Source of the DNA: Facklamia hominis CCUG 36813
Lineage (GTDB): Bacteria; Bacillota; Bacilli; Lactobacillales; Aerococcaceae
Direction: 5' to 3'
DNA: 64,000 nt
Assembly: GCF_000301035.1 (NCBI RefSeq)
Contig: NZ_JH932292.1
Span: forward strand, 62,001 to 126,000
The notes under the pieces are model-generated. The model saw only the letters and a list, made by a program, of their open reading frames with translations. It was not told the origin of the DNA and made no database searches. Positions 55,764-64,000 of the stretch are shown in pieces. How positions within the stretch are numbered: the stretch's first letter is position 1; each line of letters opens with the position of its first letter. The position numbers were made by a program, and so were the translations under genes.

Positions 55764-55953
55764 GTCTAGCTTTTTGGAAAGTATTCATAATTTCCAACAC
55801 TTACTGTAAATTTTGGAATGCTATGGTTACTTACTTTTTATTGCCGACCAAGACTTAAATAATAGGTATTCTTTTTGATCAGTTTTTTATAAAAGACTAG
55901 ACAGTTTAATTATTTGTAGTAGAATTTAATCATTACAAACTTAGGAGGCTAGT

Positions 55954-57141
55954 ATGACCTATTTAGAACGAGCACGAGAGATGTTTGATGAGGCTGTTAA
56001 GGTACGTCGTCAATTACACGAAAATCCAGAAGTTGGGTTTGATTTACCTAAAACTACCAGACTGATTAAAAGTAAGTTAGATGAATTTGGCATTGCTTAT
56101 CATAATGTTGGTGATAGTGATGGTATTACTGGAACTATTGGCGATTCATCTAAAGGTAAAACATTACTTTTAAGAGCAGATATGGATGCCCTTGCCATTA
56201 CAGAAATGTCTAAAGGGGTAGTTGTTTCTAAAAATGACAATGGTCATCTATGTGGGCATGACCTTCACCCAACTATTTTATTAATGGTATTAAAGATGCT
56301 TAAGGAAGATGAAGATAAATTAGAAGGACAAATTAAATTCCTTTTTCAACCAGGAGAAGAGACGCTGACAGGTGGAGAGGTGATGCTTAAGAATGGTATC
56401 CTTGAAAATCCAAAACCTGATGCTGGAATGGTTATTCATATGTGGCCAATTGCTAAGGAAGTAGGAGTAGAAATTCAAAAGGGGGCTTCATTGGCTTCTG
56501 CTTTAAATTTCCGAATTACGATTAAAGGAGTGGGAGCACACGGAGCTATGCCATATAATGGGGTGGATCCTATCTTTGTAGCTAGTCAAATTATCAATGC
56601 GGCTAACGGAATTCTAGCACGTGAATTACCATCGAACAAAGGAGCTTCACTATCGATGGGCTATCTATCAGCACCTGGTGGAGCGGTTAATGTAATCCCT
56701 GACACTGTTGTATTGGAAGGAACATCTAGATCCTTGTATCCAGAATCTGCTGAACATATGAAGAGTCGATTACCGGAAGTGGTAGATCATATCGCAAAGG
56801 CATTCCGTGCGGAAGCACAATTTGAAGTGTTAGCAGATGTTCCTGCTTTAATCAATACCGAAGCGATTACTGAGCAATTACAAAGCTCAGCGGAAGAAGC
56901 ATTACAAGGTGAGTATCCAGTTAAAAACGTTGGACCTTATCTTGCTTCAGAAGATTATGCCCATATTGCAGCAAAGTTACCAGAAACTTGTTATTTCTTT
57001 ATTGGCTGTCCCGAACCAGATGAAAATGGAAAAACATATCCGGTTCACCATCCGCTTGTACAGTTCAATGAAGAAGCACTTATTGTTGGTTCTGCTACTA
57101 TGGCAACGGCTGCCTTTAATTGGTTAAGAGACAATAAATAA
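55954..57141 (+). CDS. M20 family amidohydrolase/peptidase (M20D)
   Basis: 395 residues, dinuclear metal hydrolase of the IAA-amino acid/N-acetyl-amino acid amidohydrolase type. Metal and catalytic motifs: LRADMDALAI, CGHDLHPTI, FQPGEET (general base Glu) and IHMWPI, with a C-terminal His in YPVHHPL. A lid dimerisation domain is inserted at about 180-295 (VGAHGAMPYNGVDPI). Possible substrates are N-acyl amino acids or N-acetyl-diaminopimelate; the sequence alone does not choose. Its own promoter (TAGACA, 16 bp, TAGAAT at 55920) and AGGAGG precede ATG 55954. Confidence 0.88.
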   Translation: MTYLERAREMFDEAVKVRRQLHENPEVGFDLPKTTRLIKSKLDEFGIAYHNVGDSDGITGTIGDSSKGKTLLLRADMDALAITEMSKGVVVSKNDNGHLCGHDLHPTILLMVLKMLKEDEDKLEGQIKFLFQPGEETLTGGEVMLKNGILENPKPDAGMVIHMWPIAKEVGVEIQKGASLASALNFRITIKGVGAHGAMPYNGVDPIFVASQIINAANGILARELPSNKGASLSMGYLSAPGGAVNVIPDTVVLEGTSRSLYPESAEHMKSRLPEVVDHIAKAFRAEAQFEVLADVPALINTEAITEQLQSSAEEALQGEYPVKNVGPYLASEDYAHIAAKLPETCYFFIGCPEPDENGKTYPVHHPLVQFNEEALIVGSATMATAAFNWLRDNK

Positions 57142-57180
57142 GCTTTTAAATAAGATTAAGTATTAGAACTATTTGATTGT

Positions 57181-57212
57181 AAGAGCCAGCTTTCTCTGAA
57201 AGTTGGCTCTTG
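57181..57212 (+). terminator. Intrinsic terminator after the amidohydrolase gene
   Basis: A 14-bp stem AAGAGCCAGCTTTC/GAAAGTTGGCTCTT with a TCT loop, then GTTG. A second imperfect hairpin ending in an (AT)n run of about 18 bases lies at 57221-57276 between here and the tRNA gene. Confidence 0.8.
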
Positions 57213-57288
57213 TTGATAAAATATATAGCCCTCTATCCTAAAAGCTAGATTGGGGGCTATATATATATATATATATGACTTAGTATTA

Positions 57289-57369
57289 TGCGGGCGATGA
57301 GAGTCGAACTCACACTTCAAAAGAAACTGCCGCCTGAAGACAGCGCGTCTGCCATTCCGCCACGCCCAC
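57289..57369 (-). tRNA. tRNA-Leu (anticodon CAG)
   Basis: Read on the minus strand, the acceptor arms GTGGGCG and CGCCCGC pair over 7 bp, followed by discriminator A. The anticodon stem CTGTC/GGCAG encloses TTCAGGC, giving anticodon CAG for CUG codons. A long variable arm (TTTC/GAAG region) is as expected for a class II leucine tRNA, and the T-loop is TTCGACT. The 3' CCA is not encoded. About 81 nt. Confidence 0.92.
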
Positions 57370-57378
57370 TTAACTTCT

Positions 57379-57406
57379 ATTCTATGCTTTTAGAAAATTT
57401 TGTAAA
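57379..57406 (-). promoter_or_regulatory. Promoter of tRNA-Leu
   Basis: Minus strand: TTTACA (57406-57401), 16-bp spacer, TAGAAT (57384-57379), 9 bp before the mature tRNA 5' end. Confidence 0.65.
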
Positions 57407-57504
57407 GAATTTCTTAGATGATTTTTACATAAGTGTTAATTTTATTATCCCATTCCTCAAAGCGTCTATTTTTTGATAATTCGCATGACAAGTTTGATTT
57501 TTAT

Positions 57505-57533
57505 TTAACTTATTCATCAAACAATGTTATAAT
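57505..57533 (+). promoter_or_regulatory. Promoter of ackA
   Basis: TATAAT at 57528-57533 with an upstream TGT (extended -10) and a poor -35 (TTAACT) 17 bp before; 39 bp ahead of the ackA start. Confidence 0.6.
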
Positions 57534-57572
57534 TAAGCTATTGGAATATATTAAGAAATGGGGAATAAGACT

Positions 57573-58775
57573 ATGTCAAAAACGATGGCAATTAACGCAG
57601 GCTCTTCATCATTGAAATTCCAAATCATTGAAATGCCTGAAGAAAAATTACTATCAAAAGGGTTAGTTGAACGAATTGGAATTGCTGATTCAAATCTTGA
57701 GATTAAATACACAGATAAAAATGGACAGAATCAAAAGTTCACTTTAACACAAGATATTCCAGATCACGCTGTTGCTGTTGAGTTATTATTGAAAAACTTG
57801 TTAGATTTAGGCGTAATTGCTTCTTTTGAAGAAATCACGGGTGTGGGTCATCGGGTAGTTGCCGGTGGCGAAATCTTTAAAGATTCTGCTTTAGTGGATG
57901 AACAAGTTATCAAAGATGTTGAATCACTTTCAGAATTTGCTCCGCTTCATAATCCAGCTGAAGCTGTTGTTATGCGGGTCTTCCAAGAGAAACTACCTCA
58001 TGCAACGATGGCAGCGGTTTTTGATACGTCATTCCATACATCAATGCCAGCTGAAAATTATCTCTATAGCTTGCCTTATGAATACTATGAAAAGCATTCA
58101 ATCCGTAAGTATGGTGCTCATGGAACCAGTCATCATTTTGTGGCTCATCGTGCCGCAGAGATTGTGGGCAAGCCAATAGAAGAATTAAAGATTATTACTT
58201 GTCATTTAGGTAACGGCGCTTCGATTACTGCAGTAAAAGAAGGAAAATCGATTGATACTTCAATGGGATTCACGCCATTAGCAGGTGTCACAATGGGAAC
58301 TCGTACTGGAGATTTAGATACCTCGCTCATTCCATATTTAATGGAAAAAGAAGGAATCAAAGATATCAATGAAGTCATTAATATCTTTAATAAAAAATCT
58401 GGTTTATTGGGTATTTCTGGCGTTTCATCAGATATGCGTGATGTTGAAGAAGCGGCTGAAAAAGGGAACGAAAGAGCTCAATTAGCCTTAGATATTTTCT
58501 TTAATCGAATTATTAAGTATGTGGGACAATATATTGCATTAATGAATGGTGTGGATGTGATTGTCTTTACAGCTGGAATTGGTGAAAATTCTAAAGAAAC
58601 TCGTCAAATTGTCATGGATAATTTCGGTTATATGGGAATTAAAATTGATCAAGAACGCAATGATACACGTTCTGAAGCGGTTGTGTCAACGGATGATTCG
58701 AGTGTAGTGGTTATTAATATTCCAACTAACGAAGAGATTGCGATTGCTCGTGATGTAGAACGATTAAGAAAATAA
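57573..58775 (+). CDS. ackA: Acetate kinase
   Basis: 400 residues, ASKHA-fold kinase that makes ATP and acetate from acetyl phosphate, central to fermentative energy gain. Motifs: [11 protein letters not shown] at the N-terminus, the substrate segment [19 protein letters not shown], and the adenosine motif [10 protein letters not shown]. The open frame has an earlier ATG at 57558, but the family start [10 protein letters not shown] at 57573 is preferred. Upstream is GGGGAATAAGA, a weak ribosome site. No pta lies next to it. Confidence 0.96.
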   Translation: MSKTMAINAGSSSLKFQIIEMPEEKLLSKGLVERIGIADSNLEIKYTDKNGQNQKFTLTQDIPDHAVAVELLLKNLLDLGVIASFEEITGVGHRVVAGGEIFKDSALVDEQVIKDVESLSEFAPLHNPAEAVVMRVFQEKLPHATMAAVFDTSFHTSMPAENYLYSLPYEYYEKHSIRKYGAHGTSHHFVAHRAAEIVGKPIEELKIITCHLGNGASITAVKEGKSIDTSMGFTPLAGVTMGTRTGDLDTSLIPYLMEKEGIKDINEVINIFNKKSGLLGISGVSSDMRDVEEAAEKGNERAQLALDIFFNRIIKYVGQYIALMNGVDVIVFTAGIGENSKETRQIVMDNFGYMGIKIDQERNDTRSEAVVSTDDSSVVVINIPTNEEIAIARDVERLRK

Positions 58776-58801
58776 TTTTATAAAGCAACTATAATAAACG
58801 A

Positions 58802-58952
58802 TGCCTCATACTGTAGGCTTGTGGACATCTCCATAATACTTGATTAGTGCTTGCGGTGATGGGTCTAAAAGCTATTGCATATAGTGGAGGCACACTTTAG
58901 AAGTAAAAAAAATTATTAAAAAAGGCTATGACTCGATTGTCACAGCCTTTTG
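58802..58952 (+). ncRNA. Structured leader RNA upstream of pyrR, class unknown
   Basis: A perfect TATAAT (58790-58795) is followed about 7 bp later by TGCCTC (58802-58807), which pairs with GAGGCA (58887-58892). Small hairpins lie inside (TGTGGA/TCCATA; GCTAT/ATAGT). An intrinsic terminator-like hairpin (AAGGCTATGAC/GTCACAGCCTT, T4) at 58922-58952 ends it 21 bp before pyrR. TGACTC in that hairpin can also pair with GAGTCA over the pyrR ribosome site. I see no consensus PyrR-binding loop. Attenuation of pyrR is inferred. Confidence 0.5.
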
Positions 58953-58972
58953 ACTATCTAAGGAGTCAATTA

Positions 58973-59509
58973 ATGGAGAATGTAATTTTAGATCAAGCCA
59001 AATTAGATCGGACATTGAAGCGGATTGCACATGAAATATTAGAAGCTCATTCAAATGTAGAAGACTTGGTTCTGATTGGGATAAAGACGCGGGGAATTTT
59101 TCTGGCGAATCGTTTGTCTCAAAAGATTCAGGAAATTGATGGGAATGAGGTAGCCTTGGACCATCTTGATATTTCATTTTATCGAGATGATTTAACCTAT
59201 CGGTATGACTCACAATTACCTAAAGTTGAAAAAGCTGATTTTACTCAAGTGTTAAAAGACAAAACAATTATTTTGGTTGATGATGTTTTATATACAGGAC
59301 GAACAATTCGAGCGGCATTGGATGCGATTCTTACTTACGATCGACCTAAAAGGATTCAATTGGCAATTTTAGTCGATCGTGGTCATCGAGAATTACCGAT
59401 TCGAGCGGATTATGTGGGCAAAAATATTCCAACTTCTAAGGAAGAACGAATTGCTGTGCGTCTAACAGAAGTAGATGGAGAAGACCAAGTGGTGATTATT
59501 CGACCTTAA
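58973..59509 (+). CDS. pyrR: PyrR bifunctional protein (pyr regulator / uracil phosphoribosyltransferase)
   Basis: 178 residues, PRPP-binding fold. The PRPP loop is [32 protein letters not shown] and [10 protein letters not shown] are PyrR landmarks. In Firmicutes PyrR binds pyr mRNA leaders when UMP is high and has weak UPRTase activity. The open frame begins earlier, but ATG 58973 ([15 protein letters not shown]) behind AAGGAGTC is preferred. It is alone here, with no pyr biosynthetic gene following; a convergent small gene overlaps its last 4 bases. Confidence 0.93.
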   Translation: MENVILDQAKLDRTLKRIAHEILEAHSNVEDLVLIGIKTRGIFLANRLSQKIQEIDGNEVALDHLDISFYRDDLTYRYDSQLPKVEKADFTQVLKDKTIILVDDVLYTGRTIRAALDAILTYDRPKRIQLAILVDRGHRELPIRADYVGKNIPTSKEERIAVRLTEVDGEDQVVIIRP

Positions 59510-59778
59510 CCTTTTTTTAAGAGTAAATTAAAAATTAAGAAAGATAGGATTCCTATAAAAAGAAGCAGGGCAATTAGCCAGATTATGCAAACGAGTTTTG
59601 TTCCTTTATAGAATAAAAATACGCCAGTTATTGCAAAGATAAGGACAGTCCAATAAAATTTGTGGACTGTCTTTTTTGATGAGATACCTAGAAGAACCAT
59701 TAATTCTTTATGATAGATTCGAGCATAAATTGCTAACAGAAGTAATGAAATAGGTAAACAATAAAATACAGGGGACAT
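59506..59778 (-). CDS. Small three-helix membrane protein, function unknown
   Basis: 90 residues with hydrophobic segments at about 4-18, 38-56 and 62-86 and a basic C-terminus (LLLKKG). I recognise no family. ATG at 59778 on the minus strand has TGGAGAA at good spacing; an ATG 33 bp upstream lacks a ribosome site. Its stop overlaps the stop region of convergent pyrR by 4 bp. The 6S RNA gene and its terminator lie upstream on the same strand. Real but unconfirmed. Confidence 0.5.
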   Translation of the reverse strand: MSPVFYCLPISLLLLAIYARIYHKELMVLLGISSKKTVHKFYWTVLIFAITGVFLFYKGTKLVCIIWLIALLLFIGILSFLIFNLLLKKG

Positions 59779-59852
59779 AAAAATTTCTCCAATCAAGTAA
59801 TTTATAAGCATTCTTTAAAAGCCAAGGCTGTAACAGGAAGGGTAAGAAACAT

Positions 59853-59881
59853 AATAAAAAGGACTGGTAAAACCAGTCCTT
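59853..59881 (-). terminator. Terminator of the 6S RNA gene
   Basis: Perfect 9-bp stem AAGGACTGG/CCAGTCCTT with a 5-base loop and, on the minus strand, TTTTTATTAT. Confidence 0.9.
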
Positions 59882-60074
59882 GAAATACATCCGTATCGTG
59901 CCGTATCAATAAAGCTAGGTTGAACCCGCTAGCAATCAGGTGGGCTCCACACAGTCTTCTAATGACGTCCACATGCGATGGCTTGTCAGACAAAGCTGCT
60001 CATAGGATCCCAATTAAAAAATGTTCGGTCAACACAGTGTAAATATTCTCGAACACTTCAGATGTATTTCCTAT
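59855..60074 (-). ncRNA. ssrS: 6S RNA
   Basis: On the minus strand the RNA begins and ends with a 9-bp closing stem (AAATACATC with GATGTATTT, 60061-60069 and 59883-59891). Next to it the 5' side reads CTGAAGTGTTCG, close to E. coli 6S CTGAGATGTTCG, and the 3' side reads GGCACGATACGGATG, close to GGCATCTCGGAGAT. The interior is largely self-complementary, as for the promoter-mimicking 6S rod that binds housekeeping RNA polymerase. A strong promoter and an intrinsic terminator bracket it. 6S genes near rarA are known in Firmicutes. Confidence 0.82.
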
Positions 60075-60080
60075 GATTTA

Positions 60081-60108
60081 ATTATAGCAGTTTTTTCATT
60101 TTATGCAA
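60081..60108 (-). promoter_or_regulatory. Promoter of 6S RNA
   Basis: Minus strand: TTGCAT (60108-60103), 16-bp spacer, TATAAT (60086-60081) preceded by TGC; the predicted start is near 60074, just before the closing stem. Confidence 0.82.
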
Positions 60109-60134
60109 GGGTTATCAGCTTTTTTATGAAGTAG

Positions 60135-61406
60135 TTATTTTTTTCGGTCGGGCCAAAGAGATTGGTAGTAACGAGCAATTCCTTCTTCGTATTTTCCGGT
60201 AGGTTGTGGATTAAAGTACCGTTGATGGACTTGGTTGACAGGTAAGTAGCTTTGTTTGATAAAATGTTGTGGATAGTCGTGAGGATATTGATATTCCTTA
60301 GCTAGTTGTTTTGCTTCTCGGCTGGCATAAGACGTATCTTTTAAGTGATCAGGAATGGGTCCAATTTTTCCTGAACGAATATCACTCATCGCTTGGTTAA
60401 TTCCACGATAAGAAGTATTCGACTTAGGACTTAAAGCAAGGTCTACGACGGAAAAAGCGAGTGGGATTCGTGCTTCGGGAAGACCAAGTTTTTCTGCGGC
60501 TTCAACAGCCGCAACCGTACGTTGTGTTGCAGCTGGATTGCCAAAGCCAATATCTTCATAGGCAATGACTAAAAGTCGACGACAAGCGATAATTAGTTCT
60601 CCTGCCTCCAGGAGTAGACCAAGATAATAGAGGGCAGCATCGGGATCGGAACCACGTATCGATTTTTGGAATGCAGAAATAACATTATAATGAGCATCGC
60701 CTGATTTGTCGTGGCTAAAGCCCTTATGTTGAAGACATGTCTGAGCAATTTCAAGGTTAATAATAATATTTCCTTGGTCATCTTTAGGTGTTGATAAAAC
60801 AGCCAGCTCGAGTGCATTAAGAGATGAGCGAATATCTCCATTTGTAACACCTGCAAAATGGTTGAGGGTTGCATCATCAATTTTTACAGAATAATCGCCT
60901 AAGCCCCTTTCTTTATCAACTAAAGCGCGTTGAAGCCCTGTTTTAATATCATCGGGTGTTAGAGCTTTCACTTCAAAAAGTTGTAACCTTGAACGAATAG
61001 CTGGATTTATCGCAATAAAAGGATTTTCGGTTGTGGCTCCAATTAAAATAATGCGTCCCTTTTCTAAATGGGGAAGGAGAAAGTCCTGTTTAATTTTATT
61101 TAATCGATGTATTTCATCAAGTAGAAGTATGACTGCACCAGACATTTTTGCTTCTTGAACAACAATTTCAAGCTCTTTTTTGCCATCAGTGGCGGCATTA
61201 ACTTGACGGAATGCATAGTGGCTAGAACCCGCTAGAGCTGCAGCGATAGAGGTCTTACCTGTACCTGGGGGGCCGTATAGGATCATTGACGAAAGTCGAT
61301 TGGCTTCAACCATACGACGAATAATTTTTCCTGGACCCAATAAATGTGTCTGACCGAGAACTTCATCAATGTTTTGGGGACGCATTCGATAGGCTAAAGG
61401 TTCCAT
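60135..61406 (-). CDS. rarA: Replication-associated recombination protein RarA (MgsA)
   Basis: 423 residues, AAA+ ATPase of the clamp-loader-related RarA family, acting at stalled forks. Walker A is LYGPPGTGKTSIA, Walker B is LLLDEIHRLNK, sensor 1 is GATTENPF, and the C-terminal tetramerisation domain includes ALYYLGLLLEAGE and LVIAYEDIGFGNP. Longer starts are open, but the ATG at 61406 (MEPLAYRMRPQ) follows AAAGGAGCGG on the minus strand and gives the family N-terminus. 6S RNA lies downstream and a cysteine desulfurase gene is divergent. Confidence 0.95.
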   Translation of the reverse strand: MEPLAYRMRPQNIDEVLGQTHLLGPGKIIRRMVEANRLSSMILYGPPGTGKTSIAAALAGSSHYAFRQVNAATDGKKELEIVVQEAKMSGAVILLLDEIHRLNKIKQDFLLPHLEKGRIILIGATTENPFIAINPAIRSRLQLFEVKALTPDDIKTGLQRALVDKERGLGDYSVKIDDATLNHFAGVTNGDIRSSLNALELAVLSTPKDDQGNIIINLEIAQTCLQHKGFSHDKSGDAHYNVISAFQKSIRGSDPDAALYYLGLLLEAGELIIACRRLLVIAYEDIGFGNPAATQRTVAAVEAAEKLGLPEARIPLAFSVVDLALSPKSNTSYRGINQAMSDIRSGKIGPIPDHLKDTSYASREAKQLAKEYQYPHDYPQHFIKQSYLPVNQVHQRYFNPQPTGKYEEGIARYYQSLWPDRKK

Positions 61407-61520
61407 AAGACCGCTCCTTTCTTTGTCGATTAGTTCCATTGTAGCATAATGAGCTAAGAGTTTAACCATTTCTGTTTTTATATTCAAGTTCTTTTTCGAT
61501 GAAAATTGATGTTTATTCGA

Positions 61521-61548
61521 TTACAAATTTAGGGATTTAAGGTATAAT
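61521..61548 (+). promoter_or_regulatory. Promoter of the cysteine desulfurase operon
   Basis: TTACAA (61521-61526), 16 bp, TATAAT (61543-61548), 30 bp before the start codon. Confidence 0.65.
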
Positions 61549-61578
61549 ATGAGTAAGTGTTAAAGTAAGGGTGATAGA

Positions 61579-62715
61579 ATGACTTATTTAGATTATGCAG
61601 CAACAACGCCAGTAGATCCTCAGGTAGCGGAATGTATCTTTGATACAATGACTAAGTTTTTTGGGAATCCCTCATCAACCTATCACTTAGGAAAGGAAAG
61701 TAAGCATCTTCTTTTATCGAGTCGGCAAAAGATAAAAGATCTTCTAAGATTGCCTAAAGAGAGTCAATTATATTTTACCTCGGGTTCTACAGAGGCCATT
61801 AATTGGGCTTTGATGTTTCAAGCAAGAAAAGCAAACGAATTAGGCTTAGGCAATCATATTGTCGCTAGTTCAATTGAACATTCTGCTGTTAGAGAAGTTT
61901 TATTAGCACTGGAAAAAGAGGGCTTTGAGATCACGTGGATTGATCCTCAGTCGGATCATCAATTTTCGGTGGATCAATTTGTCGATGCAAGTAATGAAAA
62001 TACAATTGGTTGGACAGCTATGGCTGTTAATAATGAATTAGGCTCAGTGCTACCGATTCAAGATTTGGGTCAGCAAGCAAAACATATGGGTTTGTGGTTT
62101 CATGTTGATGCAACACAAGCTGTTGGATATCAAAAGGTTGACCCGGAAAATATGCCCTGTACTTCATTTTGTGCATCCGGTCATAAATTTTATGCACCTA
62201 AAGGGATTGGCTTTTTGGTCTATCAACCTTGGAATGATGCGATGACATTAAGGCCGATGATTTTAGGTGGTGGACAAGAGTATAAGATGCGTTCAGGGAC
62301 TGAAAATATTCCTTATATAGTTGGTTTAGCTAAGGCATTAGAATTAATGCTAGAGGATCAGCGAAAAAGTCCTAATCACTATCAGATACTTTCTCAATAC
62401 TTTTTTGATCAATTGACGAAAGCAGGAATTGAATTTGAGCAAAATGGAGATATTGTTCATCATAATCATCGTGTTCACAACATATGGATAAAGGGACATT
62501 TAGCAAGTCAGTTGATGATTCAATTTGATCTGGCTGGGATATACTTATCAGCAGGCTCTGCTTGTTCAGCTGGATCTGTAAAGCCAAGTCGAATTTTGAA
62601 AGCCTATTATCCTGAAAATGAAGCTCTTTGGCGGGAAAGTCTTAGGGTTTCTTTCGGACGTTATACAAGCGAGGATCAAATTGATCAATTGATCATGGCA
62701 TTAAAAAAGATTTAA
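61579..62715 (+). CDS. Cysteine desulfurase (NifS/IscS type, for tRNA thiolation)
   Basis: 378 residues, PLP fold type I. PLP Lys203 in CASGHKFYAPKG, His101 stacking on PLP, Asp177 in HVDATQ, and catalytic Cys329 in SAGSACSAGS. It removes sulfur from cysteine as a persulfide. Position two genes before mnmA, with DUF1831 between, points to sulfur supply for tRNA 2-thiouridine, like B. subtilis YrvO. AAGGGTGATAGA precedes ATG 61579; its own promoter is upstream. Confidence 0.94.
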   Translation: MTYLDYAATTPVDPQVAECIFDTMTKFFGNPSSTYHLGKESKHLLLSSRQKIKDLLRLPKESQLYFTSGSTEAINWALMFQARKANELGLGNHIVASSIEHSAVREVLLALEKEGFEITWIDPQSDHQFSVDQFVDASNENTIGWTAMAVNNELGSVLPIQDLGQQAKHMGLWFHVDATQAVGYQKVDPENMPCTSFCASGHKFYAPKGIGFLVYQPWNDAMTLRPMILGGGQEYKMRSGTENIPYIVGLAKALELMLEDQRKSPNHYQILSQYFFDQLTKAGIEFEQNGDIVHHNHRVHNIWIKGHLASQLMIQFDLAGIYLSAGSACSAGSVKPSRILKAYYPENEALWRESLRVSFGRYTSEDQIDQLIMALKKI

Positions 62716-62734
62716 CATAAAGGAGGAAAACGGT

Positions 62735-63070
62735 ATGGCATTCTCAACAGAAGCAAGTTTAAAAGGATTTAATCGACAGTTTAAGGTGAGCTCCGAATGT
62801 AAGCCCTACACACTGAGAGATAATGGCTTTGTAGAAACAAGTGGTGGGAATTATCTATATAAGCGTCCTTTAGATTCGACCCATCGAGCAGGACTTGTAC
62901 TGAAGGTTACCGTCAATCAAAAGATTAATCAGCTGAAAATTTCAACAGTGACGGCAAATGGACTTCAAGCAGTCAATGTTGAAAAATTGGCTAATAATGA
63001 AATGGTGATTGAAAAAATAAATTTTATTTTTGATGGCTTTGTTGATCGAAATGTCTTGGTTGAGGTATAA
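62735..63070 (+). CDS. DUF1831 protein
   Basis: 111 residues, soluble, no signal peptide or membrane helix; a mixed alpha/beta composition with a conserved-looking KPYTLRDNGFVETSGGNYLY segment. It matches the DUF1831 family found between the cysteine desulfurase and mnmA in many Lactobacillales. A role near sulfur transfer for tRNA modification is suggested only by position. AAAGGAGGAAAACGGT precedes ATG 62735, 19 bp after the desulfurase. Confidence 0.85.
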   Translation: MAFSTEASLKGFNRQFKVSSECKPYTLRDNGFVETSGGNYLYKRPLDSTHRAGLVLKVTVNQKINQLKISTVTANGLQAVNVEKLANNEMVIEKINFIFDGFVDRNVLVEV

Positions 63071-63089
63071 TACTTTCATTTTAAAAAAT

Positions 63090-64000
<911 letters not shown>

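Noticed and set aside
57221-57276. AT dinucleotide run as a replication origin or attachment site
   Set aside because: About nine AT units beside a hairpin, with no DnaA boxes, integrase or duplicated tRNA end; it is simple-sequence DNA next to a terminator.
57288-57476. 62-codon plus-strand frame
   Set aside because: It runs antisense through tRNA-Leu and has no ribosome site.
59708-59993. Short minus-strand frames overlapping the 6S RNA gene
   Set aside because: They lie over a structured RNA with its own promoter and terminator and have no ribosome sites.

Overview
The window is 64 kb of ordinary, AT-rich, low-GC Gram-positive chromosome. It is almost entirely core genes, with Shine-Dalgarno sites of the AGGAGG type and intrinsic terminators closing most transcription units. 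A T-box ahead of ileS, mevalonate genes (mvaA/mvaS), the MurT/GatD lipid II amidating pair, DivIVA/YlmH/YggT, DUF1831 between a cysteine desulfurase and mnmA, and TelA/XpaC together point to Firmicutes, order Lactobacillales. A relative of Aerococcaceae or Carnobacteriaceae fits best, but that family placement is inference. I see no transposase, integrase, phage gene, CRISPR array or rRNA.

Layout. 1-5 kb: the end of a threonine dehydrogenase-like gene, a secreted Ser/Glu/Lys-rich protein, an MFS transporter, and the leftward fetAB iron-export ABC pair. 5-7.2 kb: leftward murT-gatD. 7.4-12.9 kb: tdk, prfA, prmC, sua5, glyA and upp, the conserved translation/nucleotide string. 13-15.5 kb: mvaA and mvaS. 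15.6-19 kb: a DUF1146 gene, murA, an mreB/mbl-like gene, an EpuA-like gene and a DUF3397 gene. 19-34 kb: the division and cell wall (dcw) cluster mraZ-rsmH-ftsL-pbp-murE-mraY-murD-murG-divIB-ftsA-ftsZ-yggT-ylmH-divIVA, then an Ile T-box and ileS. 37-39.4 kb: leftward xpaC-telA. 39.5-45.2 kb: a nudix hydrolase, a small tail-anchored protein, mtnN, a DUF1538 membrane protein with a tandem P-II protein, and mgtE behind a leader. 45.3-48.8 kb (leftward): a PrsW-like protease, yebC, a DtxR/MntR-type regulator and an ornithine cyclodeaminase-family enzyme. 49-54.7 kb: a heterodimeric ABC exporter, then pbuX-xpt. 54.7-64 kb: glutathionyl-hydroquinone reductase-like gene, M20 amidohydrolase, tRNA-Leu, ackA, pyrR with a structured leader, 6S RNA, rarA, cysteine desulfurase, DUF1831 and the start of mnmA.

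How it works together. Much of the window builds and divides the cell wall. MurA starts peptidoglycan precursor synthesis; MurE, MurD, MraY and MurG carry it to lipid II; MurT/GatD amidates it. The mevalonate enzymes feed the isoprenoid carrier. A division PBP, FtsL, DivIB, FtsA, FtsZ and DivIVA use the product at the septum.

The most interesting signals are regulatory. (a) A 37-codon acidic leader ORF precedes mgtE with its own promoter. An intrinsic terminator overlaps its 3' end, and an 11-bp competing helix involves its start codon. (b) A DUF1538 membrane protein and its P-II partner are both internally duplicated. (c) A structured leader of about 150 nt ahead of pyrR shows no PyrR box that I recognise. 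The dcw cluster also has unusual traits: a division PBP without PASTA domains, a MurE with the DNPR motif, and no sepF between ftsZ and yggT.
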